DNA from: CATQGW01 sp965262235
GTDB taxonomy: Bacteria; Chloroflexota; Dehalococcoidia; Bin125
Direction of reading: 5' to 3'
Assembly: GCA_965262235.1 (NCBI GenBank)
Contig: OZ253504.1
Span: forward strand, 1,798,001-1,862,000
Length of the DNA stretch: 64,000 nt
Of the stretch, positions 16,430 to 25,325 are shown piece after piece. The notes beneath the pieces were generated by a model. The model saw nothing but the letters and a program-made list of their open reading frames with translations, ran no database searches and was not told the origin of the DNA. Positions within the stretch are counted from its first letter, which is position 1. Every line of letters begins with the position of its first letter. The position numbers and the translations under genes were made by a program.

Positions 16430-17739
16430 CCTTCGCACCGAGCGCAGCCGCGCCCAATCCCTCCGTCGACGCCCAATTCAAGGCGCGCCTCGGCCTCCGC
16501 CGCGTCTACTCCGGCGCCTTCCTGTTGGGCTGCGTCATCGCGATCGGCGTCGGCGTCGTGCTGCTCGGAGCGCTCGTCGTCGAGATCGCCATCGACGGCG
16601 GCGCGACCCCGTTCCGCGGTCCCAGCGGCGCGGGCCTGCCCGACGGCCTCGGCTGGCTCGCCTGGGGCTTTTCGCTCGCCGTGCTCGCCCCCTTCGTCCT
16701 GCCCCGACTCGCCGGCCGCTGGCTCAACCCCGCGCCGCGCAACTTCGCCGCCCTCTGCGTCCTGACCGCCCTCCCGGCCGCCATCTTCGGCCACCTGATC
16801 TACGTCAGCTTCGAAGGCTCCTATTACGTCCAGACCGGCGGCAACATAATCGACCTCTTCGGCGAGGCCAGCCCCTGGCAGTCGTTCCGCATCGCCCTGA
16901 TGGGCATCGCGGCGCCGCTCGCCGTCGTCGCCGCCGCCTGGAACGGCGCAGCGCGCCTCCGCACTCCCTCGCTCGTCTGGCCCGCGATCATCATCAGCGC
17001 CTGGGTCCTCTACCTCTTCCTCGAGCCCGGCTTCCTCTCCGCCACCCCCGCCTCACCCGACCGCGCCGGCATCTTCACCGCCGTCATCGGCACGCTCTAC
17101 ATGATGGCGATCACCGCCGCCGTCGCCTTCCCGCTCGGCGTCGGCGCCGCCATCTATCTCGAGGAATACGCGCGCCGCAACTGGTTCTCCCGCTTCATCC
17201 AGGTCAACATCGCGAACCTCGCCGGAGTCCCCTCGATCGTCTACGGCCTGCTCGGCCTGCAGCTCTTCGTGCGCGTGCTCGAATTCGAGCGCAGCGTGCT
17301 CGCCGGCGCACTCACCATGGCCCTGCTCGTCATGCCGATCATCATCGTCAGCGCCCAGGAGTCGCTCCGCGCCGTTCCCCCCTCCATGCGCGAGGCCGCC
17401 TACGCCGTCGGCGCGACCCGCTGGCAGGTGATTCGCTACCACGTCCTGCCCTACGCCTTCGGCGGCATGCTGACCGGCAACATCCTCGCCATGTCGCGGG
17501 CGATCGGCGAGACCGCGCCGCTGATCATGATCGGCGCGCTCACCTTCATCGCCTTCCTGCCCGATGCGCCCACCGACGACTTCACGGTGCTGCCGATTCA
17601 GATCTACAACTGGGTCGCCCGCCCGCAGAGCGGCTTCCACGAGATCGCCGCCTCGGCCATCCTCGTGCTCCTCGCGATCCTGCTCCTGATGAACAGTGCG
17701 GCGATCATCCTGCGCCACCGCACGCGCACCGAGTGGTAA
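16426..17739 (+). CDS. pstA: phosphate ABC transporter permease PstA, N-terminally extended
   Basis: 437 aa, ATG 16426 overlapping the preceding stop. The conserved permease core occupies about residues 210-437, with NLAGVPSIVYGLLG, MREAAYAVGATRWQVI (coupling loop) and MSRAIGETAPL. The first 200 residues add about three membrane segments and a loop, making the protein about 140 residues longer than a typical PstA; this is a known variant layout of PstA. It pairs with PstC and is energised by PstB. Confidence 0.92.
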   Translation: MTFAPSAAAPNPSVDAQFKARLGLRRVYSGAFLLGCVIAIGVGVVLLGALVVEIAIDGGATPFRGPSGAGLPDGLGWLAWGFSLAVLAPFVLPRLAGRWLNPAPRNFAALCVLTALPAAIFGHLIYVSFEGSYYVQTGGNIIDLFGEASPWQSFRIALMGIAAPLAVVAAAWNGAARLRTPSLVWPAIIISAWVLYLFLEPGFLSATPASPDRAGIFTAVIGTLYMMAITAAVAFPLGVGAAIYLEEYARRNWFSRFIQVNIANLAGVPSIVYGLLGLQLFVRVLEFERSVLAGALTMALLVMPIIIVSAQESLRAVPPSMREAAYAVGATRWQVIRYHVLPYAFGGMLTGNILAMSRAIGETAPLIMIGALTFIAFLPDAPTDDFTVLPIQIYNWVARPQSGFHEIAASAILVLLAILLLMNSAAIILRHRTRTEW

Positions 17740-17799
17740 TCTCCCTCCCCGTGTGAGGCGCGGCGCGGCCACCAGGCGCGCGCTCGAAGAGGACAGTCC

Positions 17800-18759
17800 A
17801 TGGCACAACGACCAGCCACCGCCCATGCACCGCAGGCGCCCAACGCGCCCGACGCCGCAATCGCCGCGCAGCGTGCGCAGGTCGCCTCCGCCAGCGTCGG
17901 CGCCGTCGTCGCGCCCCCCCGCCCGGGCCAGCGCATCGACGCCGTCCATCTCGATCCCGACCAGGGCGCAGTCCGCCACGGGATGCCCGCCGACCTCGAA
18001 CTCGCTCTCGAGATCAGCGATGTCTCCGTGTTCTACGGCTCATTCCAGGCCGTCGACCGCATCTCGCTCGATATCCCCCGCAACCGCGTCACCGCGCTGA
18101 TCGGACCCTCCGGCTGCGGCAAGAGCACCCTGCTGCGCTGCCTCAACCGCATGAACGACCTGATCCCCGGTGCCCGAATGGACGGTCGCATCCGCTTCGG
18201 CGACCTCAACCTGCTCAGCCCCAACGTTGACGCCGTCGATGTCCGCCGCCGGATCGGCATGGTCTTCCAGAAGCCCAACCCCTTCCCCAAGTCGATCTAC
18301 GAGAACGTCGCCTTCGGCGCGCGAATCAACGGCTACAGGGGCGACCTGGACCGCCTCGTCGAAGACGCGCTGCGCCGCGCCGCGCTCTGGGGCGAAGTCA
18401 AGGACGACCTGACCAAGAGCGGCCTGGCCCTCTCCGGCGGCCAGCAGCAGCGCCTCTGCATCGCACGCGCCATCGCCGTCCAGCCCGAGGTCATCCTCAT
18501 GGACGAGCCCGCCAGCGCGCTCGACCCTGTCGCCACGCTCAAAATCGAAGACCTCATGCGCGAGCTCGCCGAGGACTACACCATCGTCGTCGTCACCCAC
18601 AACATGCAGCAGGCCGGGCGCGTCTCCGACTACACGGCCTTCCTGCTCGCCGGCGAAGAGCGCACCGGCCGCCTCGTTGAGTTCGGTCCGACCAGCGAAA
18701 TCTTCACCAATCCCACGGACCCGCGCACAGAGGACTACATTACGGGTCGTTACGGCTGA
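17800..18759 (+). CDS. pstB: phosphate ABC transporter ATP-binding protein PstB
   Basis: 319 aa, ATG 17800. Walker A GPSGCGKST (about 102-110), Q-loop VFQKPNPFPKSIYENV typical of PstB, signature LSGGQQQRL (about 211), Walker B VILMDEP (about 232) and the H-loop VVVTHNMQQA. The N-terminal 65-70 residues are an Ala/Pro-rich extension not found in standard PstB (about 250 aa). It hydrolyses ATP for phosphate import. Confidence 0.93.
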   Translation: MAQRPATAHAPQAPNAPDAAIAAQRAQVASASVGAVVAPPRPGQRIDAVHLDPDQGAVRHGMPADLELALEISDVSVFYGSFQAVDRISLDIPRNRVTALIGPSGCGKSTLLRCLNRMNDLIPGARMDGRIRFGDLNLLSPNVDAVDVRRRIGMVFQKPNPFPKSIYENVAFGARINGYRGDLDRLVEDALRRAALWGEVKDDLTKSGLALSGGQQQRLCIARAIAVQPEVILMDEPASALDPVATLKIEDLMRELAEDYTIVVVTHNMQQAGRVSDYTAFLLAGEERTGRLVEFGPTSEIFTNPTDPRTEDYITGRYG

Positions 18760-18796
18760 TCGGGCTCTGCGTCCGGCTGAGCTAGCCGGGGATTTC

Positions 18797-19471
18797 ATGG
18801 CACGCGCCGCCTACACCAACGACCGACAGGGTGCTCTCGACCGGCTCCGCCTACTTCACGCCCGTGCCGACCGCAGCATCGTCGACTCCATGCAGGCGCT
18901 GCTGCGCCGCGACCTCGTGCTCGCCCGCGGCGTCTGCGAGGGCGATGCGGCCGTCAATGAGCTTCGCTACGAGCTTGAGGAGACCGTCCTCAACCTGATC
19001 GCTCTCCAGCAGCCCGTCGCCGGCGACCTCCGGGAGCTGATCGCGCTCAACTCGATCGCCTCCAACCTCGAGCGCATCGCCGACCACGCCGAAGGCATCG
19101 CCCGGATCGCGATCTTCCTCGAAGACAACCCCGTCGCCGCCACCGAGCCCGACCTCTGGCGCATGTCCGACCTCGTCCGCGAGATGCTGCGCAACGCCAC
19201 TCGCTCCTTCATCGACCGCGACGAAGCGCTCGCCCGCGCGACCTGCGATCAGGACGACCTGGTCGACGACCTCTACACCGAGCTGCACCGCAACCTCATC
19301 GCCCGCCTCAGCGGCCTCAACAGCGACGCCGCCGCGTTCGACGCCGTCACCCACGTGCTCTGGTGCAGCCACAACCTCGAGCGCATCGGCGACCGCGCCA
19401 CCAACATCTGCGAACGCGCCATCTTCCTCGTCACCGGCCGCTTCGAAGAAATCAACGTCTCTAAGTACTAG
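18797..19471 (+). CDS. phoU: phosphate signalling complex protein PhoU
   Basis: 224 aa. ATG 18797 (MARAAYTNDRQG) is chosen because the upstream in-frame codons overlap pstB and CGGGGA precedes this ATG. The two three-helix repeats show the family E/D-x3-D-x-A/R metal motifs: ASNLERIADHAEGIA in the first repeat and SHNLERIGDRATNICE in the second. PhoU links PstB activity to the kinase and represses the regulon when phosphate is plentiful. It is last in the pst run. Confidence 0.92.
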   Translation: MARAAYTNDRQGALDRLRLLHARADRSIVDSMQALLRRDLVLARGVCEGDAAVNELRYELEETVLNLIALQQPVAGDLRELIALNSIASNLERIADHAEGIARIAIFLEDNPVAATEPDLWRMSDLVREMLRNATRSFIDRDEALARATCDQDDLVDDLYTELHRNLIARLSGLNSDAAAFDAVTHVLWCSHNLERIGDRATNICERAIFLVTGRFEEINVSKY

Positions 19472-19501
19472 TCGCCTCACCCGTCGACAAGATCACGTGC
19501 C

Positions 19502-19816
19502 CCCCGGTCGGCCACAAGGAGTGGCCGACCGAATCCGGGGATCGGCCGACCGGCTCCCCTCTCGCCCCGGTCGGCCACAAGGAGTGGCCGACCGAATCCG
19601 GGGATCGGCCGACCGGCTCCCCTCTCGCCCCGGTCGGCCACAAGGAGTGGCCGACCGAATCCGGGGATCGGCCGACCGGCTCCCCTCTCGCCCCGGTCGG
19701 CCACAAGGAGTGGCCGACCGAATCCGGAGATCGGCCGCCCGGCTCCCCTCTCGCCCCGGTCGGCCACAAGGAGTGGCCGACCGAATCCGGGGATCGGCCG
19801 CCCGAATCGAGGGATC
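19502..19816. repeat. five tandem 63-bp repeats, each with a perfect hairpin
   Basis: Units start at 19502, 19565, 19628, 19691 and 19754; the first three are identical and the last two differ at a few bases. Each contains the arms GGTCGGCCAC and GTGGCCGACC around an AAGGA loop, a 10-bp perfect stem (first at 19506-19530). A decayed partial unit runs to about 19860. Because 63 is divisible by 3, several frames stay open across it, but none looks like a protein. It lies after phoU and before a divergent-looking HTH gene; it could be a transcription stop, a protein-binding array or a neutral expansion. Confidence 0.9.
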
Positions 19817-19908
19817 GCCCGACGGAATCCGGGGTTCGGCCGCCGGAACCCGGCTCCACCCCTTCACTCCCGTGCTACCCTCCTATCAGAACAGGAGTTC
19901 CACATCCC

Positions 19909-20778
19909 ATGCCCACATCCCCACAACGACGCCGCCGAATCCTCCACGCCCACGAACTCCGCCAGGCCGGCCAATCCCTCCGCCAGATCGCCGAAACCCT
20001 GGGCGTCTCCCACGCCACCATCCACGCCGACCTCAAACTCTTCGAAACCGACTGGTCCGACATCGCCGAACAAACCGCCGACGACTTCCTCTTCGAACAC
20101 GTCACCCTGCTCCGTCGCCGCGTCCACCGACTCCTCCAGGAAGACCCCACCAAACCCCTCGAAGCCTTCTCCTTCGTCACCGACGGCGGCCGAGTCACCC
20201 CACTCCTCGAACGCACCGCCCCCGCCCAGATCGCCCGCCTCCACGAGGTCCATCACCGCGCCATCGCCACCGCCCTGCGCGAATATCGCCTGATCCTTCG
20301 CGAGCTCCGCCCGGCCGCCAAAGCCCGCGCGCTCGCCGACGCAGAAGCCGAAGCCTTCGACTACCCCGACGACCAGCTGGTCGACGCCCCGCGACCCAAG
20401 GCCCTCCCCGATCCCACCAAAACCCAACCAAAGCTGAACGAACCCAACCAGCTCCGACCAACCGGCCCCCCAGCCTTCGACCCGTCCCCAACCCCCGAGC
20501 AACGCGAACGCCAAACGCTCTCGATGATGGCCGACTACAAGCGCAGCAAGACAAACCCAACCATTCCTGACCAACTCCAACCACCCCGACCAGATACACA
20601 TCCCGGCGAGCCGTCAACCGCCAAAACTCCCCCGGACACCCCAACCACCGAACCCACCAAGACCCCCGAAACCGAAACCGAAACCGAAGCCGAACGCGAA
20701 GCCCGCATGCACGCCGAGCTCGACATCCTCGAACAAGCCGCCTACAAACGCTTCCCCGAACTAGCCCAAACCGACTAA
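19909..20778 (+). CDS. helix-turn-helix protein with disordered Pro/Thr/Glu-rich tail
   Basis: 289 aa, ATG 19909 with AGGAG 12 bases before. Residues about 10-45 form a clear HTH (QAGQSLRQIAETLGVSHAT). A helical region (about 60-150) is rich in charged residues. The last 130 residues are low-complexity, rich in P, T, Q and E. No further domain is recognised. Such HTH-first proteins include resolvase-like and phage terminase-small-subunit-like regulators, so a mobile origin is possible. It starts just after the 63-bp repeat array and might bind it. Confidence 0.6.
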   Translation: MPTSPQRRRRILHAHELRQAGQSLRQIAETLGVSHATIHADLKLFETDWSDIAEQTADDFLFEHVTLLRRRVHRLLQEDPTKPLEAFSFVTDGGRVTPLLERTAPAQIARLHEVHHRAIATALREYRLILRELRPAAKARALADAEAEAFDYPDDQLVDAPRPKALPDPTKTQPKLNEPNQLRPTGPPAFDPSPTPEQRERQTLSMMADYKRSKTNPTIPDQLQPPRPDTHPGEPSTAKTPPDTPTTEPTKTPETETETEAEREARMHAELDILEQAAYKRFPELAQTD

Positions 20779-20799
20779 GAGCGATCTGGCAGGGTGCTG

Positions 20800-20876
20800 A
20801 AGGGTCATCGCGCCCGGTCCCTCTCTCCCCCCGCGTAGCGGGGGGAGATGTCACGGAGTGACAGAGGGGGGCCTCC
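20800..20876. repeat. palindromic element family 1 copy
   Basis: Contains the CCCCCCGC-GTA-GCGGGGGG hairpin and the TGTCACGGAGTGACA small hairpin, then GAGGGGGG, in the same order as the element at 10036-10178. It fills the gap between the HTH gene and the DUF433 gene. Confidence 0.75.
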
Positions 20877-20922
20877 CGCCTGCGACGTGGGCGGCTGTAG
20901 AATTCGGGTTGAGGTCACTCCG

Positions 20923-21615
20923 ATGACGCAGATCGCCGCCGCTCCGCCGTCCATGCCAGGATTCGAGGGGATCTACGACGTACCCGAGACGGCGCGGTAC
21001 CTGAAGGCCGCTGCTCACGCAGAGCAGCTGTATCCGGTGCCGTCGGGGACCCTGATCCGCTGGATCCGGCGCGGCCTCGCATCGCCCGGATTGAGCGATG
21101 TTCACGGCCGCGATCTGTTGATCGACTTCGAGGACGTGATCTCCCTGCGTGTGATCGCCGCATTGCGGGCGGTGGGCGTGAGCTGGCGAGAGATCTACCG
21201 GAGCGGTGAGTGGCTCAGGTCAGCAACCGGCGTGAGCCGACCGTTCGCCACGGACTGGCTCTGGACCGGGCAGGGCGAAGTGTTCGCGGGATGGTGCGAC
21301 CTCTTGGTCTCGGCTAGTCGCCACGGGCAGCTGGCGCTGGGCCTGCTGCGCGAGTATCTGATCCCGATTCACGGGTTGATCTTCAACGAGGAGACGCGCG
21401 CCGCAACATCCTGGGAGCCGCTCAGTGGCGTGGTCCTGCAACCGGCCGTCCAGTTCGGCTCTCCGTGCGTGAAAGGCACGCGAATTCCGACCCGCACGAT
21501 CGCGGGGATGATCGAAGCGGGAGATTCGGCGACCTGGGTGGCATCGGCGTTCGATCTCGCGGCTGATGAGGTGCAGGCAGCGTGTGACTGGGAATCCCGG
21601 CTCCGAGCCGCCTAA
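20923..21615 (+). CDS. MerR-like / DUF433 protein (antitoxin-like)
   Basis: 230 aa. ATG 20923 is preferred because GAGG precedes it and the upstream in-frame extension is encoded by the palindromic repeat. The N-terminal 90 residues look like a MerR-type DNA-binding fold (YDVPETARYLKAA, then a SGTLIRWIRRG helix). The last 60 match DUF433 (SPCVKGTRIPTRTIAGMIEA...AADEVQAACDWE). DUF433 proteins usually pair with DUF5615 PIN-like toxins, yet none is encoded next to it here. Probably a DNA-binding regulator or orphan antitoxin. Confidence 0.75.
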   Translation: MTQIAAAPPSMPGFEGIYDVPETARYLKAAAHAEQLYPVPSGTLIRWIRRGLASPGLSDVHGRDLLIDFEDVISLRVIAALRAVGVSWREIYRSGEWLRSATGVSRPFATDWLWTGQGEVFAGWCDLLVSASRHGQLALGLLREYLIPIHGLIFNEETRAATSWEPLSGVVLQPAVQFGSPCVKGTRIPTRTIAGMIEAGDSATWVASAFDLAADEVQAACDWESRLRAA

Positions 21616-21639
21616 CCCGCGCTTTCTACGAGGCAACCT

Positions 21640-21770
21640 CTGAACAACTCTCCCCCCGGCTCTGCGGGGGGAGATGCCGAAGCCTGCCCCTGCGCAGGCA
21701 GGGGGCAGAGGGGGGCCGCCCTCCCGACTCACTGCCGTCGCTGTATCTGGTCGGACACGATCAGACCTTC
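21640..21770. repeat. palindromic element family 1 copy
   Basis: Left end AACCTCTGAACA, hairpin CCCCCCGG-CTCT-GCGGGGGG, an extra stem in CTGCCCCTGCGCAGGCAGGG, then CTCACTGCCGTCGCTGTATC as in the copy before pstC. Occupies most of the 266-base gap after the DUF433 gene. Confidence 0.7.
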
Positions 21771-21881
21771 CTCTGTCCGCACGGGACATCCATCGCCCGC
21801 TCCACGCGGGCAGAGCGGACCTCTGAACCGACGGACGCGGAATCCCTGCGAAGCTCCCTCCCCGACGCCTACCCTCCCCCC

Positions 21882-22445
21882 ATGGAAGCGCTCGTCATTG
21901 GGCTGATTCGCGTCGCCGGCTCCCTGCCCGTGCTCCGCTGGGCCTTTGTCGGCGCGCTGATCGCCGTCTTCATCGACCTCTCCGATCTCTTCTGGCGCCA
22001 GCTCATCGACCTCGGCGGGATTCCCAACTACCAGGAGTGGGACAAGTGGCTCGATCAGGTCTACATCCTGCTCTTCCTCTTCGTCGCCTGGCGCTGGAGC
22101 GGCCTCGAGCGACAGATCGCGCTCGGCCTGTTCGCCTATCGGCTCGTCGGCTTCTTCGTCTTCCTGGCCGGCGCCGGTCGCGAAATCCTGATCTTCTTCC
22201 CCAACGTCTTCGAGTTCTGGTTCCTCTACGTCGCCAGCCGCCCGCACTGGCCGAAGCGCTTCGTGCGCAGCGCCGACGGCGCGCTCAAGCCGCTCGATCG
22301 CGCCACCGCCGGCCGCTGGCTGCTGATCCTTGCGGCGCTCAAGATCTTCCAGGAATATGCGCTGCACGTCGGCAAATGGCTCGACGATTTCACCGCCCTC
22401 GAAGCCGTCGAGGCGATCTGGGATTTCGTCTCCGCGCCGTTCTGA
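21882..22445 (+). CDS. hypothetical polytopic membrane protein
   Basis: 187 aa, ATG 21882, no good ribosome site seen. Four to five hydrophobic segments alternate with short charged loops (about 15-35, 58-75, 82-105, 108-122 and 145-162). Aromatic and charged residues between them (DLFWRQ, NVFEFWFLY, KIFQEYALHVGKW) look conserved-type. I do not recognise the family. It lies 108 bases before the two ABC ATPases and could be a membrane partner, but it lacks FtsX/MacB features. Confidence 0.6.
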   Translation: MEALVIGLIRVAGSLPVLRWAFVGALIAVFIDLSDLFWRQLIDLGGIPNYQEWDKWLDQVYILLFLFVAWRWSGLERQIALGLFAYRLVGFFVFLAGAGREILIFFPNVFEFWFLYVASRPHWPKRFVRSADGALKPLDRATAGRWLLILAALKIFQEYALHVGKWLDDFTALEAVEAIWDFVSAPF

Positions 22446-22553
22446 GCGCTCGCCAGTCGAGCCCGCACGTGTACCGCCAGCTACAGGGAGGCGGTATGGT
22501 GGGGGTTCCCGCGCCAGCGGCCGATCGTTGGTGGGGAAGAGGGGCGTGCAGCG

Positions 22554-23489
22554 ATGACCACCCATGCGGCGACACCCGCGCCGCGACCCGAGCAGCTCGC
22601 ACGTGAGCACCACGTCGTCTGCCGCGACCTGTTCAAGATCTACAAGATCGCCGACCTCGAAGTCGTCGCCTTGCGCGGCCTCGACCTCAGCGTCGGCCGC
22701 GGCGAAGTGCTCGCGATCGTCGGCGCTTCCGGCTCCGGCAAATCGACCCTGCTCAACGTGCTCGCCGGGCTCGACGTCCCCAGCGCCGGCGCTGCCTTCG
22801 TCAACCAGAAGGACCTGCTCGCACTCGGCGAGGAAGAGCTCGTCGACTATCGCCGTGAACAGGTCGGCTTCGTCTGGCAGCAGACCGGACGCAATCTGAT
22901 CCCCTACCTCTCCGCGCAGCAGAACATCGAAGTGCCGATGATTCTCGCCGGGCGCACCCGCAAGCAAGCACGCGAGCGAGCGCTCCACCTGCTCGAATCC
23001 GTCGGCCTGACCGACAAGCGACGCCAGCGCCCCGACCAGCTCTCCGGCGGTGAGCAGCAGCGCGTCTCAATCGGCGTCGCGCTCAGCAACGACCCGCCCC
23101 TGCTGCTCGCCGATGAACCGACCGGCGAGCTCGACACCCACACCTCCGAAGAGATCTTCGAGCTGTTCCGCAACCTCTCCACCCAGTTCGGCATCACGAT
23201 CATCGTCGTTACCCACGACCCCGCGATCGCGGCCCGCGTCGACCGTGTGGTCGCCATTCGCGACGGCACGATCGCGACCGAGACCGTGCGCCGGATCGAG
23301 CATCCGGGCACCGAAATGTCTCAGGTGGTGCACGACGAGTACGCCGTCGTCGACGGCGCCGGTCGGCTGCAGATTCCCAAGCCGCTGCTCGAAGCGGTCG
23401 ACCTGGGCCGCCGCGCCCTCGTCGATGCGCGCGACGGGCGGATCATCATCACACCCGTGCAGAGCGAGGATGGACCCCCGCCACGATGA
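22554..23489 (+). CDS. MacB/LolD-type ABC transporter ATPase with C-terminal AbrB-like domain
   Basis: 311 aa, ATG 22554. Walker A GASGSGKST (about 57-65), signature LSGGEQQRV (about 162), Walker B LLLADEPTGELD (about 183) and the H-loop VVTHDP place it in the MacB/LolD group. Residues about 258-305 (EYAVVDGAGRLQIPKPLLEA) resemble a SpoVT/AbrB swapped-hairpin domain and are beyond the ATPase core. The stop overlaps the next ATPase start (ATGA). No FtsX-like permease is in the window. Confidence 0.85.
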   Translation: MTTHAATPAPRPEQLAREHHVVCRDLFKIYKIADLEVVALRGLDLSVGRGEVLAIVGASGSGKSTLLNVLAGLDVPSAGAAFVNQKDLLALGEEELVDYRREQVGFVWQQTGRNLIPYLSAQQNIEVPMILAGRTRKQARERALHLLESVGLTDKRRQRPDQLSGGEQQRVSIGVALSNDPPLLLADEPTGELDTHTSEEIFELFRNLSTQFGITIIVVTHDPAIAARVDRVVAIRDGTIATETVRRIEHPGTEMSQVVHDEYAVVDGAGRLQIPKPLLEAVDLGRRALVDARDGRIIITPVQSEDGPPPR

Positions 23490-24493
23490 CCATGACCGAC
23501 AACGACTTCGTCGTAGACGTTCGCGATGTGAGCCGCCGCTTCCGCGTCGGCAGCGAGGACATCTGGGCCGTGCGCGACGCGCGTCTGCAGGTCCGGCGGG
23601 GCGAGTTCGTCGCCCTGATCGGCCGCTCGGGCTCGGGCAAGACCACGCTGCTCAATGTGATCGCCGGTCTCGACCAGCCGACCAGCGGCGAGGTCTACGT
23701 CGACGGCGAGAACATCACCAACTACAACGAGTCGCAGCTGACCCAGCTGCGTCGCCACCGAATCGGCTTCGTCTTCCAGTCGTTCGGCCTGCTGCCGCTG
23801 CTCTCGGCCTACGAGAACATCGAGCTGGCCCTGCGGATCGCCGGGGCCGGGATTCGTGAGCGGCGCCGCCGCGCCGATCAGCTGCTCGAGCAGGTCGGCC
23901 TCGCCGGCCGCGCGCGCCACCGCCCCTACGAACTCTCCGGCGGCGAGCAGCAGCGCGTCGCGATCGCCCGCGCGTTGGCCAACAACCCGGCGCTGATCCT
24001 CGCCGATGAGCCGACCGGCGAGCTCGACTCGACCACCGCCGTCAGCATCTTCTCGCTGCTCCACGATCTGGTGGAGCACGAGGGCGTCACGATCATCACC
24101 ACCACCCACGACCGCACCGTGATGGAGCTGGTTCCCCGCGTCGAGGAGATGATGGACGGGCGACTGCTGGACCCGGAAGAGCAGGAGCTGTTCCGCTACA
24201 CCGTGCGCGAGGAGCGCTCGCGGTTCGCCGCCGAGCTGCCGACCGACGTACAGGCGGAGGTCTCGGCCAACGTCGCGCACCGCGCCGATTTCGCACCAAC
24301 CATCGAGGAGCGCGTCGCCGCCACCGTGGCCGCGCACCCCGAGATGGACGAGCGCGCCGCGCGCTACGCCGTGGGCGGCAACGGCGCTGACCCAGCGGAC
24401 GACGAAGTGGACGAGGCTGCCGAGGGCGATGTCTCGTTCGCGCCGCCGCCCGAGCAGCAGCGCCCCGAGTGGGCGCGCCGCGACGACTCCTAG
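23486..24493 (+). CDS. MacB/LolD-type ABC transporter ATPase
   Basis: 335 aa, ATG 23486 overlapping the previous stop. Walker A GRSGSGKTT (about 46-54), signature LSGGEQQRV (about 150), Walker B ILADEPTGELD. The last 100 residues are an acidic, Ala/Pro-rich tail (EERVAATVAAHPEMDERAAR) outside the usual 230-aa core. Two adjacent non-identical ATPases suggest a heterodimer serving one membrane complex encoded elsewhere. The TAG stop abuts a family 1 palindromic element. Confidence 0.85.
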   Translation: MTMTDNDFVVDVRDVSRRFRVGSEDIWAVRDARLQVRRGEFVALIGRSGSGKTTLLNVIAGLDQPTSGEVYVDGENITNYNESQLTQLRRHRIGFVFQSFGLLPLLSAYENIELALRIAGAGIRERRRRADQLLEQVGLAGRARHRPYELSGGEQQRVAIARALANNPALILADEPTGELDSTTAVSIFSLLHDLVEHEGVTIITTTHDRTVMELVPRVEEMMDGRLLDPEEQELFRYTVREERSRFAAELPTDVQAEVSANVAHRADFAPTIEERVAATVAAHPEMDERAARYAVGGNGADPADDEVDEAAEGDVSFAPPPEQQRPEWARRDDS

Positions 24494-24558
24494 GAACGCT
24501 CCAATTCACTCTCCCCCCGCGAAGCGGGGGGAGATGTCACGGAGTGACAGAGGGGGGC
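24494..24558. repeat. palindromic element family 1 copy between convergent genes
   Basis: Begins right after the CTAG holding the ATPase stop (GAACGCTCC), with hairpin CCCCCCGC-GAA-GCGGGGGG and TGTCACGGAGTGACA. Read on the minus strand, its inner part supplies the final codons (PPSVTP) and the TGA of the lipoprotein gene at 24537. Confidence 0.8.
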
Positions 24559-25325
24559 TCGGTCGAAACCTCGCGCAGCAGGAAGCGACGCGGCTGCTGG
24601 TCCCAGCGGATCAGTCGGTGCGGCGGCTCAACCTCGTACCACGCCCGGCTGATCTCGACGCCCGGCGTCACGACCACCTGCCAGACGATCACGTCGCCGT
24701 CGGGCCCGCGCAGCGTGTCTTGCCCGCGCACCGCCAGCTGCACCAGCTGCGAGCGCCCGCGGTAGACGTTGACCGAGCGGTAGGTCAGCTCGTGGTCCTG
24801 CGCAAAGGCGATGCTGCGCCACAGCCACGCCGAGCTGTCGTTGTCGAAGGCCAGATCGCCCGCCTCGATCCGCTGCTCGGTCCGCTCCTCGATCGGCTCC
24901 TCGGTCCGCTCGCGAATTCTGACGACGACCCCATCAACGTAGAATCCGCCCTCCGAGTCGGTCCCGTATTGGCCGTTGACGCTCACCAGTTCGTCTTCCG
25001 AGACGGCGTCCAGGCGAGAGCTGATCGGGATGAGCGTGCGCGCGTCGACCCGGACCTCGCGCTCGTCGATGACTGAGCCGTCCAGCTCGAAGCGAAGCCG
25101 CAGCACGTAGATGTCGCCCTCGCGGCGCGTCTCCAGCACCAGCGTGCCCAGCTCTGCGTCGGTCTGATCGAAGATCGCGTAGGTCAGACGCTCGTAGTCG
25201 GGCCAGGGGATCTGCGCGACAGGATTGCTCGGCTCGTTGAACTGCGATGGCGACGAGCAGGCCAGCAGCAGGAGCGCGGCGAGCGTCGCGCCGACGGCGA
25301 GCAGCAGGCGGCGGCTGAGCCTCAA
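24537..25325 (-). CDS. putative lipoprotein, C-terminus rewritten by a palindromic element
   Basis: 262 aa from TTG 25325, which overlaps the stop of the upstream aldolase gene (TTGA). The lipobox LLLLAC puts the lipidated Cys at residue 23. The body is a beta-rich, charged extracytoplasmic domain (paired strands such as LVLETRREGDIYVLRLRF) that recalls DUF3108/LolA-like folds, a weak call. The last residues (STEPPSVTP) are encoded by the inserted family 1 element, so the native C-terminus has been replaced. Confidence 0.6.
   Translation of the reverse strand: MRLSRRLLLAVGATLAALLLLACSSPSQFNEPSNPVAQIPWPDYERLTYAIFDQTDAELGTLVLETRREGDIYVLRLRFELDGSVIDEREVRVDARTLIPISSRLDAVSEDELVSVNGQYGTDSEGGFYVDGVVVRIRERTEEPIEERTEQRIEAGDLAFDNDSSAWLWRSIAFAQDHELTYRSVNVYRGRSQLVQLAVRGQDTLRGPDGDVIVWQVVVTPGVEISRAWYEVEPPHRLIRWDQQPRRFLLREVSTEPPSVTP

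Noticed and set aside
19502..19816. CRISPR-like array
   Set aside because: The units are directly tandem with no unique spacers and no cas genes nearby; it is a 63-bp tandem repeat.
19461..19867. Long overlapping frames on both strands across the 63-bp repeats
   Set aside because: They stay open only because the unit is 21 codons long; the peptides are pure repeats without start sites or known domains.
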